DNA of 64,000 bases from Rhizobium croatiense (GCF_019793465.1 NZ_JAILYJ010000012.1:170462-234461); one strand, 5' to 3'; numbered from the stretch's first letter, positions 1 to 8,052 are shown. Notes: a model not told the origin generated them from the sequence alone. Numbers and translations: made by a program.

Positions 1-197
1 CCGTCGGTGCAAAAGGCGCTTCCGTTGGAGAAGGCGCTGCTCCCGAACGCCCGGATCATTCGCGGCATGGCCGCAAGGTACTGGTGTGCATTGGGCCAGG
101 TCCATCGCGCCATAGGATCGGCTGCAAACGACAACAAGATCGTATCGACCGCAAGGTCTTCCTCGGCCGCGGCCATAAATCTCACTGTTGGGCTCAC
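1..197 (-). CDS. GNAT-like acetyltransferase, N-terminal part (cut by window edge)
   Basis: This open reading frame runs off the left edge; only about the first 65 residues are present. After a short start it reads through a segment like 'LSFAADPMARWTWPNA', followed by 'QYLAAMPRMIRAFG'. That resembles the N-terminus of GNAT acetyltransferases common in rhizobia, in which the DP-x-x-RW-x-WP signature follows the first helix. The chosen start is a GTG at 197 with GAGG five bases upstream. An ATG at 176 is the alternative, and an in-frame stop lies just upstream at 207-209. The gene is divergent from the NmrA-like gene at 447. The acetyl-CoA-binding motif would lie outside the window, so the family call rests on the N-terminal signature only. 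Confidence 0.55.
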   Translation of the reverse strand, partial: MSPTVRFMAAAEEDLAVDTILLSFAADPMARWTWPNAHQYLAAMPRMIRAFGSSAFSNGSAFCTD

Positions 198-446
198 ACT
201 GGCCTCCTAAGTTAGGTGGTCCGACTAGGCGCCTACGCCCGTTCTCAGCCACGCATCGTAACCCAGATGGCGCGGGAGCGACACCGGTTGCTGCTGGCTC
301 AGCGGTTCCGGCTTCAGCAGCGCCATAAACAGGTGGAGCACCGTTCCAGGCGAAGAAGCGCTCCGCGTCGGTGAATTGCATCTGCTGCGGCAAGGAACCT
401 TTGAAGGGGGCGAAACGTTATGCGCCTCATTGCTGGAGACTGGCTA

Positions 447-1316
447 ATGTACATCGTTGTTGGCGGGACAGGCCACGTCGGTTCCGCCGTGGCGCAGACA
501 CTGCTCGATGAGGGCGAGGCCGTTACCATCGTCACGCGAGACCCTGAGAAGGCCGGCGCATGGCAACAGCGGGGCGCGGAGGTCGCCGTCGCCGACGTCC
601 ACGACGTCGCCTCGCTGCGTGAGGTGTTCCGCCGCGGAAAGCGGGCCTTCCTACTGAACCCGAACGCTGACATCTCGAGCGATACGGATCGGGAGGAACG
701 CGAGACCGTGCGCTGCCTGCTTGAGGCGATCGAAGGGTCCGGACTGGAGAAGGTCGTGGCGCAATCAACCCTGGGCGCGCAGCCGGGCAAGGAATGCGGC
801 GATCTCAACGTCCTTTACGACCTGGAAGTGGGCCTGAGGAACCAGCCGATTCCTGCCAGTGTCATCCGCGCAGCCTACTATTACAGCAATTGGGATACGA
901 TGTTGGAACCTGTCATGAAGGACGGGGTGTTATCGACCATGCTCCCTGCCGAGCTCAAGCTCCCGATGGTCGCGCCGGAGGATCTGGGAAGGGTGGCCGC
1001 GCGGCTCCTGCAGGCGCCGATCGAACAGATCGGCGTATACCCCGTCGAGGGGCCGGAACGGAACTCCCCCAACGATGTCGCCGCAGCCTTCGCCGCCGCA
1101 CTCGGCCGGGCGGTTCGCGTAGACGTGATCCCGCGCGAAACCTGGGAAGACGCATACCGCAGCCTGGGCTTCTCCGACGCGGCGGCTCGATCATATGCAA
1201 GGATGACGGCTCTCACCGCTGACGGCCCCGAATATCCCGAGGATCCAATTCGAGGATCGATCTCGCTCCAGACCTACATAGGCAAGCTGGTCGCGGCTCA
1301 TCGTGACGCGTCCTGA
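447..1316 (+). CDS. NmrA-like NAD(P)-binding oxidoreductase
   Basis: The 289-residue protein begins directly with a Rossmann nucleotide-binding motif, 'VVGGTGHVGSAVAQ' (GxxGxxG), as atypical short-chain dehydrogenases of the NmrA/NAD(P)H-azoreductase type do. A later 'RAAYYYSNWD' segment and C-terminal helices also fit that family. The substrate is unknown; some members are redox sensors rather than enzymes. An upstream in-frame ATG at 420 exists, but 447 is preferred because it puts the Rossmann strand at the N-terminus and has GGAG about nine bases upstream. It stands alone, and the next gene downstream points the other way and starts beyond it. Confidence 0.8.
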   Translation: MYIVVGGTGHVGSAVAQTLLDEGEAVTIVTRDPEKAGAWQQRGAEVAVADVHDVASLREVFRRGKRAFLLNPNADISSDTDREERETVRCLLEAIEGSGLEKVVAQSTLGAQPGKECGDLNVLYDLEVGLRNQPIPASVIRAAYYYSNWDTMLEPVMKDGVLSTMLPAELKLPMVAPEDLGRVAARLLQAPIEQIGVYPVEGPERNSPNDVAAAFAAALGRAVRVDVIPRETWEDAYRSLGFSDAAARSYARMTALTADGPEYPEDPIRGSISLQTYIGKLVAAHRDAS

Positions 1317-1351
1317 TGGTCGAAAGGGAAGCGAGCCCGCAAGAGCACCCT

Positions 1352-1843
1352 TCAAAAGGAAGGAACACTCCTCGAATTGGCAAGTTTCACCATCAGCGCC
1401 CTCAGTCCCGGCTGAGACGCTTCGGTGACCGCAGCGTCAAGCGGGAACCAGGCCTTCTTGCGGATCGTTTTCTCCGGATAGTCGTCCGAAATACCCGTCA
1501 CCTCGAGAAGGTGAACGGCGACATGGTAGCGATGCGGGGTGCTGTCTTTCCGGTAGGTAAAAGAGCCAAATACCGCTCTGTCGACACTGCCGATGACGCC
1601 TGCTTCTTCGAACGACTCGCGGCTCGCGGTGAGGTCGCTGCTCTCGCCGGCGCCGAGATGTCCCTTCGGCACGCCCCATCTGCCGTTCCGACGGCTCCCG
1701 ACCATGAGCACTTCAAGTCGTCCGTCGTCGGTCCTGCGATAACAGATCGCGCCCGCCTGCGCAATTTCGCGGGCGAGATCGCCGCTCGGGGACTTATTGT
1801 GGTTTGCGAGCATAGCCGTCTTAGATTTCTTCCTATTTTTCAT
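1352..1843 (-). CDS. Nudix hydrolase
   Basis: A complete Nudix box is present: G-x5-E-x7-RE-x2-EE-x-G, read as 'GHLGAGE' followed by 'SRESFEEAG'. It lies in the middle of a protein of about 163 residues. The N-terminal strand 'QAGAICYRRTDDGRLEVLMV' and the 'WGVPKGHL' approach to the box are typical of the MutT/diadenosine-polyphosphate hydrolase branch. The enzyme would hydrolyse a nucleoside diphosphate linked to some moiety X using Mg2+ bound by the box glutamates. The start is uncertain: ATGs at 1882, 1843 and 1813 are all in frame and none has a strong ribosome-binding site. The gene is divergent from the CYTH-CHAD gene at 1918. The exact substrate cannot be read from sequence; inositol pyrophosphates or ApnA are possibilities, given the CHAD/CYTH neighbour. 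Confidence 0.85.
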   Translation of the reverse strand: MKNRKKSKTAMLANHNKSPSGDLAREIAQAGAICYRRTDDGRLEVLMVGSRRNGRWGVPKGHLGAGESSDLTASRESFEEAGVIGSVDRAVFGSFTYRKDSTPHRYHVAVHLLEVTGISDDYPEKTIRKKAWFPLDAAVTEASQPGLRALMVKLANSRSVPSF

Positions 1844-1917
1844 CAGGCCGCAGTAACACCGTACTATGACAGTCAGATCCACGTTGGAAGTCCGTCGTCA
1901 AGCAGGAGGAGTTCATC

Positions 1918-3369
1918 ATGTCGTCAGAAACCGAAATCAAACTTGATCTGTCACATGAAGCCTTCGACGCCTTGATTGGTTCCGATCTCCTGGGCGAACC
2001 CGCTGAAGTTGTCCAGCAAAGCTCTATTTACTTCGATGCCGCCGACCGCACGCTTTGGAACAATGGCTACACCCTTCGCATACGAAAGGTGGAGACCGCG
2101 AGAACGCAAACGGTAAAGGCTATTGGCCCCAGTAGTGCTCTTTTTGCGAGATCGGAATGGGAGACCCCCGTCGAAAACGACGAACCCGTCCTCGACCACA
2201 CAAGCCCGCTTTTGGCAGAGTTTGGTGGCGAGCTGAAGCTTGTACCTCTCTTCGACGCGGTCTGCGAAAGTCGGCTCTGGAAAGTGGAAGAAAATGGCTC
2301 TCGGATCGAGGTCGCCGTCGATGCTGGACAAGCTGTTTCAGGGGACCGGCTCTCTCCATTCCTCGAGGCTGAGATCGAGCTGAAGGACGGCAGCTCCAAC
2401 GACTTGTTCGTGTTCGCCAGGAAAATCGAAGCCGTCGCCGGGTTCAGGATCGGCGTCCGGTCGAAGGCAGAGCGAGGCTTCGGCCTAATCGAGGCGCAGA
2501 AGACAATGTTCAAGTCGGCGCGTGTCGATCTTGATCGGAATATGGATGCCGCTATGGCCTTTCGAGCCATCTCCCTTTCGTGTTTCCGCCATTTCCGATT
2601 AAATGAAGATGTCCTCCTTCATCGGCGCAACCCGGAGGCGCTTCATCAAGCGCGGGTGGCGCTGCGTCGTCTCCGTTCGGCTTTTTCGCTGTTCAAGCCA
2701 ATCATTCCCGGAAACGAGCCGCTACGGCTGAAGGACGAACTGCGCTGGCTAGCAGTCATACTCGGCGAGGCGCGCAACGTGGACGTCCTTCTGACGAAAG
2801 CGACGGACCCTGATCTCGTGTTCAAGCTGAAGTCGGCTCGGGAAAGTGTTTACCGCGACGCGATCGATGCTCTGAATTCTTCGCGGTCTCGGACCTTGAT
2901 GCTCGACCTGTTCGATTGGCTGGAGTGCGGCGACTACCTTCCTAGCAACGGCACGGCGTCAGCGGCGATTCCCAGCGCTCGGGGCTTTGCAGAACGTGTG
3001 CTGGACAAGCAGCGGAAGCGGCTGAAGAAGGACGGCGGCTCTTTGGCGACGCTTGACGACGACCACAGACACGAGGTTCGCAAGGATGCGAAGAGATTCA
3101 GATACGCCGCCGAGTTCTTCGCCTCACTCTTCGACGACGCGCGGGGCGTCCGTCGGCATAAGAAATTTCTTGCGGCCATGGAAGCGCTTCAGGACGATCT
3201 GGGCGCATTGAACGATCTGGTAACTGGCCCGGAGGTTTTGGACAAGCACGGTCTGTCCGGACATCCGGCGAAAGATTCTGTCGTTTCCCATGCGGACAAG
3301 GACGCCCTGATCGAACGAGCGCAAGCATCTCTCGATGACGTTCTCGACAGCAAGCGTTTCTGGAGATAG
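1918..3369 (+). CDS. CYTH-CHAD domain protein, probable inorganic triphosphatase
   Basis: This 483-residue protein has two domains. Residues 1 to about 200 form a CYTH triphosphate tunnel, recognised by the N-terminal ExExK signature 'ETEIKLDL', alternating charged strands ('YTLRIRKV', 'EAEIELKDG') and 'FRIGVRSKAERG'. Residues from about 215 to the end form a CHAD helical bundle rich in conserved His and Arg ('ALHQARVALRRLRSAF', 'HEVRKDAKRFRYAAEFF'), which binds polyphosphate. CYTH-CHAD proteins hydrolyse tripolyphosphate or associate with polyphosphate granules. AGGAG lies upstream of the start at 1918. The neighbouring Nudix gene also belongs to phosphoanhydride metabolism, but is divergently transcribed. 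Confidence 0.9.
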   Translation: MSSETEIKLDLSHEAFDALIGSDLLGEPAEVVQQSSIYFDAADRTLWNNGYTLRIRKVETARTQTVKAIGPSSALFARSEWETPVENDEPVLDHTSPLLAEFGGELKLVPLFDAVCESRLWKVEENGSRIEVAVDAGQAVSGDRLSPFLEAEIELKDGSSNDLFVFARKIEAVAGFRIGVRSKAERGFGLIEAQKTMFKSARVDLDRNMDAAMAFRAISLSCFRHFRLNEDVLLHRRNPEALHQARVALRRLRSAFSLFKPIIPGNEPLRLKDELRWLAVILGEARNVDVLLTKATDPDLVFKLKSARESVYRDAIDALNSSRSRTLMLDLFDWLECGDYLPSNGTASAAIPSARGFAERVLDKQRKRLKKDGGSLATLDDDHRHEVRKDAKRFRYAAEFFASLFDDARGVRRHKKFLAAMEALQDDLGALNDLVTGPEVLDKHGLSGHPAKDSVVSHADKDALIERAQASLDDVLDSKRFWR

Positions 3370-3431
3370 CAGCATGCAATCTTCGATAGCTCGCGCGCCC
3401 CAAGAACGCTTTAAGGTGAGTGATTACTGCC

Positions 3432-3743
3432 TTAATCCTTGAGGCGGTCCATATTGCGAGACCAGGGGAAAGAAATCACCGGTTTCTGCGCAACGGGCGT
3501 ATGTTCGCTTGGTGCTTCCTGTTCAACAGACCCAGCATCGCGCAGTGCCTCGCGAAGAGCCTGACCTTGCGGATGATCGCCGAAGTGCTCCAGAAAGCTC
3601 GAAATCGGCCACCTCGTCTCAGTGCCGCCGGAGGCGTCGTTGGCGCGATGGATCACGATATGCTGGTCCGCAGTTCCGTTATGTCCGAGATACCATTTGT
3701 CTCCGTTTGCGCTCGCTGCAAATTCTTTTGGTACTTCTGGCAT
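3432..3743 (-). CDS. hypothetical protein, 103 aa
   Basis: The family is not recognised. The start is well supported by AGGAGG five bases upstream. The N-terminal part reads 'GDKWYLGHNGTADQHIVIHRANDASGG' in pieces, suggesting a small beta-rich domain. The middle, 'ISSFLEHFGDHPQGQALREAL', is helical. The tail is Pro/Glu-rich and probably disordered. No signal peptide or membrane segment is seen. It is the first gene of a run of small, loosely spaced genes extending to about 10 kb. Confidence 0.65.
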   Translation of the reverse strand: MPEVPKEFAASANGDKWYLGHNGTADQHIVIHRANDASGGTETRWPISSFLEHFGDHPQGQALREALRDAGSVEQEAPSEHTPVAQKPVISFPWSRNMDRLKD

Positions 3744-3893
3744 TCCAGCCTCCTCTGATTGTGCCCTTTATTGTGCCGCCCGGCGCACTGTCGCCGATTT
3801 ATGGTTTCGGCAAGTGCAGCAAAGGAGCTTGAGTTCAAAGCAGCAGATTCTGCCGGAGGCATTCCGACGCCGTGTCACTGAGTTGCAGCTAGT

Positions 3894-4034
3894 TCAGGGC
3901 ACGGAGCGTCGATGACTTCCTGCGCCTCCGACGCTTGCGCCGAGGGCGATGAGAAGCTCGTCTAGCTGTTCGAACTGCTCCGCCATGCAACCCGCCGTCC
4001 GGGTGGCAATGGCTTCGTCGAATTGGTAACTCAC
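3894..4034 (-). CDS. possible small protein, 46 aa, downstream of the 102-aa gene
   Basis: A GTG-started frame encodes 46 residues with ordinary protein-like composition, including an acidic amphipathic stretch 'MAEQFEQLDELLIALG'. It follows the 102-residue gene with the same orientation and begins 12 bases after that gene's stop. No ribosome-binding site is obvious, so it could be translationally coupled, or it could be chance. The family is not recognised. Confidence 0.3.
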   Translation of the reverse strand: MSYQFDEAIATRTAGCMAEQFEQLDELLIALGASVGGAGSHRRSVP

Positions 4035-4045
4035 CCAGTGTCTGT

Positions 4046-4354
4046 TCAAGCGCCGGTGGGCGACTTAACCACAACGGCTGAACGGATCCCCTGTATCAAC
4101 TTGCGATTTTTCTCGAACTCCGCGGATGATTTCGAGGGCAGTGGTGTTTTTCCAAAGTGCCGGCTGAGTTCGATGGAAAGGGCGGCGGGCGAGGTCATTC
4201 CATCATTATAAAGATTGAACAGCAATTTGACCGCGATGTTGTAATATTTAGGATCTGCGAGACTACTTGTGGAATCGTATCCGGCGTCGTCGAGGACGCC
4301 TTGCAATACAGCCAGGTCAGAGGTCCGCACAGATATGTTGAGATTGGAAGACAT
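4046..4354 (-). CDS. hypothetical protein, 102 aa
   Basis: The ATG at 4354 is chosen because AAGGAGGACA lies directly upstream; a longer in-frame ATG at 4399 has no such site. The protein has an N-terminal 'NLNISVRTSDLAVLQGVLDDAGY' and a helical centre 'YNIAVKLLFNLYNDGMTSPAALSIELSRHFG' (cited in part). This resembles small cytosolic helical proteins common on rhizobial replicons, but no named family is recognised. Its leader (4351-4386) is nearly identical to that of the 40-residue membrane protein gene starting at 5001, which suggests shared control. Confidence 0.65.
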   Translation of the reverse strand: MSSNLNISVRTSDLAVLQGVLDDAGYDSTSSLADPKYYNIAVKLLFNLYNDGMTSPAALSIELSRHFGKTPLPSKSSAEFEKNRKLIQGIRSAVVVKSPTGA

Positions 4355-4386
4355 GCTGTCCTCCTTCAATTTGGGGCGAAGGCAAC
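4351..4386 (-). promoter_or_regulatory. leader sequence shared with the gene at 5001 (copy 1)
   Basis: On the minus strand this leader reads CCTTCGCCCCAAATTGA, then AAGGAGGACA, then the start codon and TCT. The same order of elements, with few changes, recurs at 4998-5033 before an unrelated coding sequence. The similarity stops soon after the start codon, so it is the translation-initiation region that is conserved. Confidence 0.55.
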
Positions 4387-4591
4387 AACCGACCTTCACG
4401 CAGTAGCGCCCTGAGAAACAGCTACTGAAGATGCATCCTGCGCCTAATCAATGCGGCTGGCAAACTAAATATTCCGGGGTAGCAGGAAGCGGTCAGGCTT
4501 ATGCGTTTGAATGTAGTTATTCTCGCAATCATCGTTTCCCGGTTCGATAGTCACCAGCGCCAAAAGACGTTCCTCGCTGAATCGCCTCGCG

Positions 4592-4885
4592 TCAATTTTT
4601 CTTGTCCGCAGGCGGGTGCACAGCTCGCGTGGCGCCTCCTTCGTTTTCCCATGATGCCAAAGCCTCAGGATCGGCATGCAGCTTCCGCCGCCTCGAAGAG
4701 GGGTAGGCGGGCGCCGGGATCGTCGCCGCCCTGATGCGTCTTATCACCATCACCTCTTCGTGATGGTCGCCGTTTTCTGAAGCAACGAGATCTGTCGTCG
4801 CGTAGTCCGCTCGCTTGAGGATGGACCGCAGCTGCCAGTTCTCGTGGCGTTTCGCAGCAGTTCCAGTCGTGATGATTACTACCAT
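4592..4885 (-). CDS. hypothetical protein, 97 aa, coupled to the small membrane protein gene
   Basis: The ATG at 4885 overlaps the end of the 40-residue gene (its TAG is 4879-4881) and has GAGGGG six bases upstream, an arrangement typical of translational coupling. The protein has a hydrophobic start 'MVVIITTGTAA', a middle with 'ADYATTDLVASENGDHHEEV', and a basic proline-rich tail. The family is not recognised. Another frame in 4465-4677 overlaps its 3' end but lacks similar start support. Confidence 0.42.
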   Translation of the reverse strand: MVVIITTGTAAKRHENWQLRSILKRADYATTDLVASENGDHHEEVMVIRRIRAATIPAPAYPSSRRRKLHADPEALASWENEGGATRAVHPPADKKN

Positions 4886-5001
4886 AACCATCCCCTCAAA
4901 ATTAAACTAATGATGACGGCGAAGCTCGCCAAGATGGAAGCCCTGAACAGGAAGTCGCCGTAAGCCACGGTATGGAAAGAGCGCTTGAGGGTGGAAGACA
5001 T
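4879..5001 (-). CDS. small single-pass membrane protein, 40 aa
   Basis: From the ATG at 5001, with AGGAGGACA directly upstream, the frame encodes a short polar N-terminus and one hydrophobic helix, roughly 'ASILASFAVIISLILRGWLW', that ends the protein. It is therefore a small inner-membrane protein of unknown role. The leader upstream of the start (5002-5033) closely matches that of the 102-residue gene at 4354. Confidence 0.6.
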   Translation of the reverse strand: MSSTLKRSFHTVAYGDFLFRASILASFAVIISLILRGWLW

Positions 5002-5033
5002 CTTGTCCTCCTTTGATTGGGGCGAAGGGAGCC
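4998..5033 (-). promoter_or_regulatory. leader sequence shared with the gene at 4354 (copy 2)
   Basis: This is the second copy of the leader described at 4351-4386: CCTTCGCCCCAATCAAAGG, then AGGACA, then ATGTCT. The two copies precede proteins with no visible resemblance beyond the first three residues. Confidence 0.55.
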
Positions 5034-5292
5034 ACCCTTTGATCGGCAGCGCCCGTTTCATTGGCTGCCGATATGCAAACATGCGCCTTTATTGCGCTTT
5101 ATCCAAGGCAAAAGCGACGAACGCTGTGCCAGGCGCCCCTGTAATTTTCCGTGCTGGGGCCACTCGGTCGCGAGGAGAGGCGTGGGCTCTGTCTTAGCTC
5201 GTTCAGCGACGACAAACCAAGCCGGCGGCCGCGATGATATGGGGAGCCGCGAAATGAATCCCACTTTCGCCGCCTGTGTGGTATAGTCTCTT

Positions 5293-5508
5293 ATGACCTA
5301 TTCCCCGAAGGACCTGGAACTCGCGCGCCGGCAAGTGATTGTCGACCGGCAGATGATTTGCGCGCAGCAGGGCCTGATCGACGGAATGCTGGCGCGAGGC
5401 GAGCCTGCCGGGCTGGCCAGGGAAAGGCTGGTCAAGCTGACAGAGGATTTGCGCAACCACTGCTTCCATCAGGATCTGATTCAGGCGTCGATCCGATTGG
5501 AGCGCTGA
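5293..5508 (+). CDS. hypothetical protein, 71 aa
   Basis: A short, mostly helical protein ('LARRQVIVDRQMICAQQGLI', 'LARERLVKLTEDLRNHCFHQ') with the look of small rhizobial cytosolic proteins. There is no clear ribosome-binding site, but a TATAGT-like element lies about six bases before the ATG, so the message may be leaderless or nearly so. The family is not recognised. Confidence 0.5.
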   Translation: MTYSPKDLELARRQVIVDRQMICAQQGLIDGMLARGEPAGLARERLVKLTEDLRNHCFHQDLIQASIRLER

Positions 5509-5551
5509 GCCAGCGGCCGCCCACGGGGCGTTCGGCGGGTCTAATCCTTGT

Positions 5552-5917
5552 TCACTCCCCGGCTTTTTCGTCACGCTCCTCGGCACGCTTCTCGGCTTCC
5601 CGGGCGGCGATCTTCCTGCTGTGATCGGTCCGCGCCTTCTCGAGCTCTCCCATTGTAGGAAGATCCCGGACAGCCAGACTCTTATCTTCGGCCTCGGTGC
5701 TTCGGCACTTTGTGAACCGATGCCGCGGGTTCTTTGCTTCACGCAGTTCGTCAACTGCGCGCGCTTCCTCGGTCGGCACGGCGAGGTCGGTGCGTGCGGC
5801 CACGGGATGGGCGATCAATTCCTTCGCGGAGGGATTGCCGTCCGGACGCTTTGCGTTAGCGCCGAAGTCGTGGCGGTCACTGGCGGTAAGGGGCTTGGCG
5901 TTGTTATGTCTCGACAT
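5552..5917 (-). CDS. hypothetical charged protein, 121 aa
   Basis: The protein is rich in Arg, Glu, Lys and Ala, with a probably coiled C-terminus ('HSRKIAAREAEKRAEERDEK'), and lacks signal peptide or membrane segments. AAAGAGG lies upstream of the ATG. It is convergent with the 71-residue gene. The family is not recognised, and low-complexity composition makes homology searching less reliable. Confidence 0.5.
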   Translation of the reverse strand: MSRHNNAKPLTASDRHDFGANAKRPDGNPSAKELIAHPVAARTDLAVPTEEARAVDELREAKNPRHRFTKCRSTEAEDKSLAVRDLPTMGELEKARTDHSRKIAAREAEKRAEERDEKAGE

Positions 5918-6368
5918 TTAGATGCCTCTTTTTTCATGAAGTCATGAGCCTGCCGTTCGCGCGGGACGCGCTTTCGCGGCCGACTTCCTGCTTGTCGAGC
6001 AGGCTGGCGAAGGTAGTGTATATTTCTGCAAAATCCGATCTTTTGAATGGCGGTATCTTGTATTTCACGAAAATAGCGCAATAAAAAAGCGAATACGGCT
6101 TTATTGGATGGCTAGTTTAATTTACATATTCCACCAATAATATTTTAAATTTGACCAATCGAGTCTGAATAAAACCTTCATTTTGGGATTTTGTCCTAGT
6201 TGTGACGCAATTGGGGCGTAGGAGTCCCTATCGTCGTTTGGCCCTGTGGCTCTCGTCCGTGTCAGAGACTTAAAGACCATCATCGCTCCGAATTCCGATC
6301 GCCATGCCAACGCCCTTTAGGAAGTATCAGCAGGCCTTGGCTAACCGCCTTCAACTGGAGCCTTCACC
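5918..6368. other. AT-rich intergenic region, 451 bp, no gene seen
   Basis: Compared with its surroundings this stretch is AT-rich, especially 6060-6190. No frame in either direction has both protein-like composition and a start signal. It separates the minus-strand charged protein gene from the plus-strand pair at 6369, so promoters for both should lie here. Confidence 0.5.
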
Positions 6369-6659
6369 ATGTCCGACCTATCATCCACACGCACGACGGG
6401 CACTATCGTTCACTTCTCCGCCCCGTTCGCGCTTCCCGATCTTGTCGGTGAGATGCATCCGGCCGGCGATTACAAGATCGCGCAGGATGAGGAGCGGATC
6501 GAAGGCCTGTCGTGGCTTGCCTACCGCCGCACCGCAACCTACATTCATCTGCCATCGATTGCGCAGGGCAACCGCTTGCGCAGGATCGTCCGGATGGAGC
6601 CGACGGCGCTCGCTGATCTCTTGGCAGCGACGAATGCGACGCAGGAGCTTTCCCGATGA
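6369..6659 (+). CDS. hypothetical protein, 96 aa, coupled to the zeta-inhibitor homologue
   Basis: GGAG lies eight bases before the ATG. The product is a compact, probably beta-rich polypeptide ('GTIVHFSAPFALPDLVGEM', 'SWLAYRRTATYIHLPSI') of unrecognised family. Its stop overlaps the start of the next gene as ATGA, so both are almost certainly translated from one message. The pairing with an F1-ATPase inhibitor homologue is the only functional clue. Confidence 0.7.
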   Translation: MSDLSSTRTTGTIVHFSAPFALPDLVGEMHPAGDYKIAQDEERIEGLSWLAYRRTATYIHLPSIAQGNRLRRIVRMEPTALADLLAATNATQELSR

Positions 6660-6979
6660 ACGCCATCGAAAACCGTGAGAAAGCGCTGGAGCAGATCTAT
6701 TTCCTGAATTCGGAAATGGCATTCAAGGTGCGATCGCGCCGCGACCGTCTACTGGCGGTCTGGGTCTGCGGCATGACAGGCGCTGCCGATGTCAAAGCCT
6801 ATGTCGGAGAGATCGTCAATCTCAGGATGTCAGGGGCTGATGATGAAGCCGTGATTGCCAAAATCCTTGCAGATTTGCGCTCGACCGGAAATGATCTCGA
6901 TGAGAGAGCCTTGCGGGAGCGCATGGAGGCTTTGAGCCCTGCCGCCACGCAGGAGATCGCCCGGCAACCCTCTTTATGA
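6656..6979 (+). CDS. DUF1476 family protein, ATP synthase zeta-type inhibitor homologue
   Basis: The sequence follows the DUF1476 pattern: an N-terminal 'NREKALEQIYFLNSEMAFKVRSRRDRLLA' helix (cited in part), a 'VWVCGMTG' turn, 'AYVGEIV', a 'DDEAVIAKILADL' helix and a terminal 'ERALRERMEAL'. Alphaproteobacterial members include the zeta subunit that blocks F1-ATPase through its N-terminal region. This copy differs from the usual 'DDREKAFENKFA' start, which may alter inhibition. It overlaps the 96-residue gene by ATGA. Whether this is the main inhibitor or a divergent paralogue cannot be told from the window; no ATP synthase genes are nearby. Confidence 0.75.
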   Translation: MNAIENREKALEQIYFLNSEMAFKVRSRRDRLLAVWVCGMTGAADVKAYVGEIVNLRMSGADDEAVIAKILADLRSTGNDLDERALRERMEALSPAATQEIARQPSL

Positions 6980-7081
6980 TCGGGAAATCTGCCGCTAGCG
7001 AAAGCTGTCCCGGGTTTGGCTAGCGGCCGGGCCGGAATACGACGCAGCCGGGCCATGGAAATGGTGCCGGACGGACTTGTC

Positions 7082-7348
7082 TCATAAATCCGGCGACAGT
7101 TCATTGTGAACCTTGCGCACGCCGTTGGTTCTCAGTGTAATCTCCTCAGCCCGTGACACCTCCGCTTTCAAATGCACCCATCCGGCCAGCGTGATGTCGC
7201 GGCCCCGCGCGGTGACGAAGATATAGCTGGGGTCGAGATCGCCGGCATGGGCGAGCGCGCTGTAGACGGCCGATTCAAGATCGCCCTGGTCGGGACAGCG
7301 GGTCGCCACGCGGCCCGCGACACTGAGATGTTTTCTGTCGACTGACAT
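7082..7348 (-). CDS. BON-domain protein, 88 aa
   Basis: The ATG at 7348 has GGAG nine bases upstream; the longer frame from 7501 is an antisense-like extension. The protein carries one BON domain: 'LESAVYSALAHAGDLDPSYIFVTARGRDITLAGWV' (cited in two parts), then 'EEITLRTNGVRKVHNELS', with the typical glycine before the second strand and the final VRxVxN segment. BON domains bind phospholipid or ligands and are often periplasmic, but no signal peptide is visible here, so it is probably cytoplasmic. It lies 38 bases downstream of the DUF1488 gene and may share its message. Confidence 0.75.
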   Translation of the reverse strand: MSVDRKHLSVAGRVATRCPDQGDLESAVYSALAHAGDLDPSYIFVTARGRDITLAGWVHLKAEVSRAEEITLRTNGVRKVHNELSPDL

Positions 7349-7386
7349 GGGTTCGGCTCCTGCACGGCCTTGCCGGGTGTAAAAGT

Positions 7387-7653
7387 CTACCGGCGGATAT
7401 CCTGCGCCGTCAGGGTATATCGGTCTTTGCCGCCGCGGCCGTAGGCATGGGTGGCCGCTTCCAGAATGATCTCGCGCGCCATGTCGAAGGCTCTCAAGCA
7501 CTCGTCCTCGGAGCGGCCGGGCTGGCTCGCGGTCCGCAAGGCGTTAGCTTCGACTAAAAACCGCACTTCGAACATGCCGTCATAACCGGAGAAGCGGACC
7601 GCATTCCGGCTCTCATCAAAACTACGGCTTCTATTGGGAAAGCTCAGTGTCAC
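7387..7653 (-). CDS. DUF1488 family protein, 88 aa
   Basis: The protein starts 'LSFPNRSRSFDESRNAVRF' and continues 'GYDGMFEVRFLVEANAL', which is the DUF1488 pattern found widely in rhizobia. Its function is unknown. The start is a GTG at 7653 with GGGAGAG upstream. The C-terminal 'FDMAREIILEAATHAYGRG' helix is also typical. It is followed by the BON gene in the same direction. Confidence 0.75.
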   Translation of the reverse strand: MTLSFPNRSRSFDESRNAVRFSGYDGMFEVRFLVEANALRTASQPGRSEDECLRAFDMAREIILEAATHAYGRGGKDRYTLTAQDIRR

Positions 7654-7915
7654 GCATTCTCTCCCGGAGGTCAGTAATCCCGCCTAATCCATTCGGACTG
7701 CAGCAGAAGATGCTGTTGGGGACGTAGGAGCCGGTCTCGCCTGAGGCGCGGCGGGGCTGGTCGAACTGCCAGTGTGCTACGAACGCACCTTCGCGGTTCC
7801 GCTCTTATAGAGATATGGGGCGCGGCATTCGAATTGCAATGGAGGGGCCGGGTGGCTTGAATCTGCCGTCTGCGCTTGAGGCGGTGGCAATGGTTCCGGC
7901 TAATAAGCGCGCTAC

Positions 7916-8052
7916 CTAAGCTTAATTCTGTAGGAATCGCTGAAGGCGATGATCTCCTCGGGCTTGGCCGTCGCCGACATGCTGGAGATGATTGCATCGA
8001 ACTTGCCGGCGATAAGCCTCAGGATCTGACGCTCTGCGTCTGTAGTTCCGTC
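7916..8052 (-). pseudogene. possible small gene remnant without start codon
   Basis: Between a stop codon upstream (8053-8055) and TAG at 7916-7918 an open frame reads with good protein-like composition ('DAERQILRLIAGKFDAIISS', 'KPEEIIAFSDSYRI'), but has no ATG, GTG or TTG at its head. This suggests the 3' end of a decayed gene. The family is not recognised. The rest of 7654-8160 holds no supportable gene. Confidence 0.3.

Noticed and set aside
4465..4677. 70-residue minus-strand frame
   Set aside because: It overlaps the better supported 97-residue gene and lacks a ribosome-binding site, although its composition is not impossible.
6122..6310. 62-residue minus-strand frame in the AT-rich gap
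   Set aside because: No start signal, and the composition changes abruptly along the frame.
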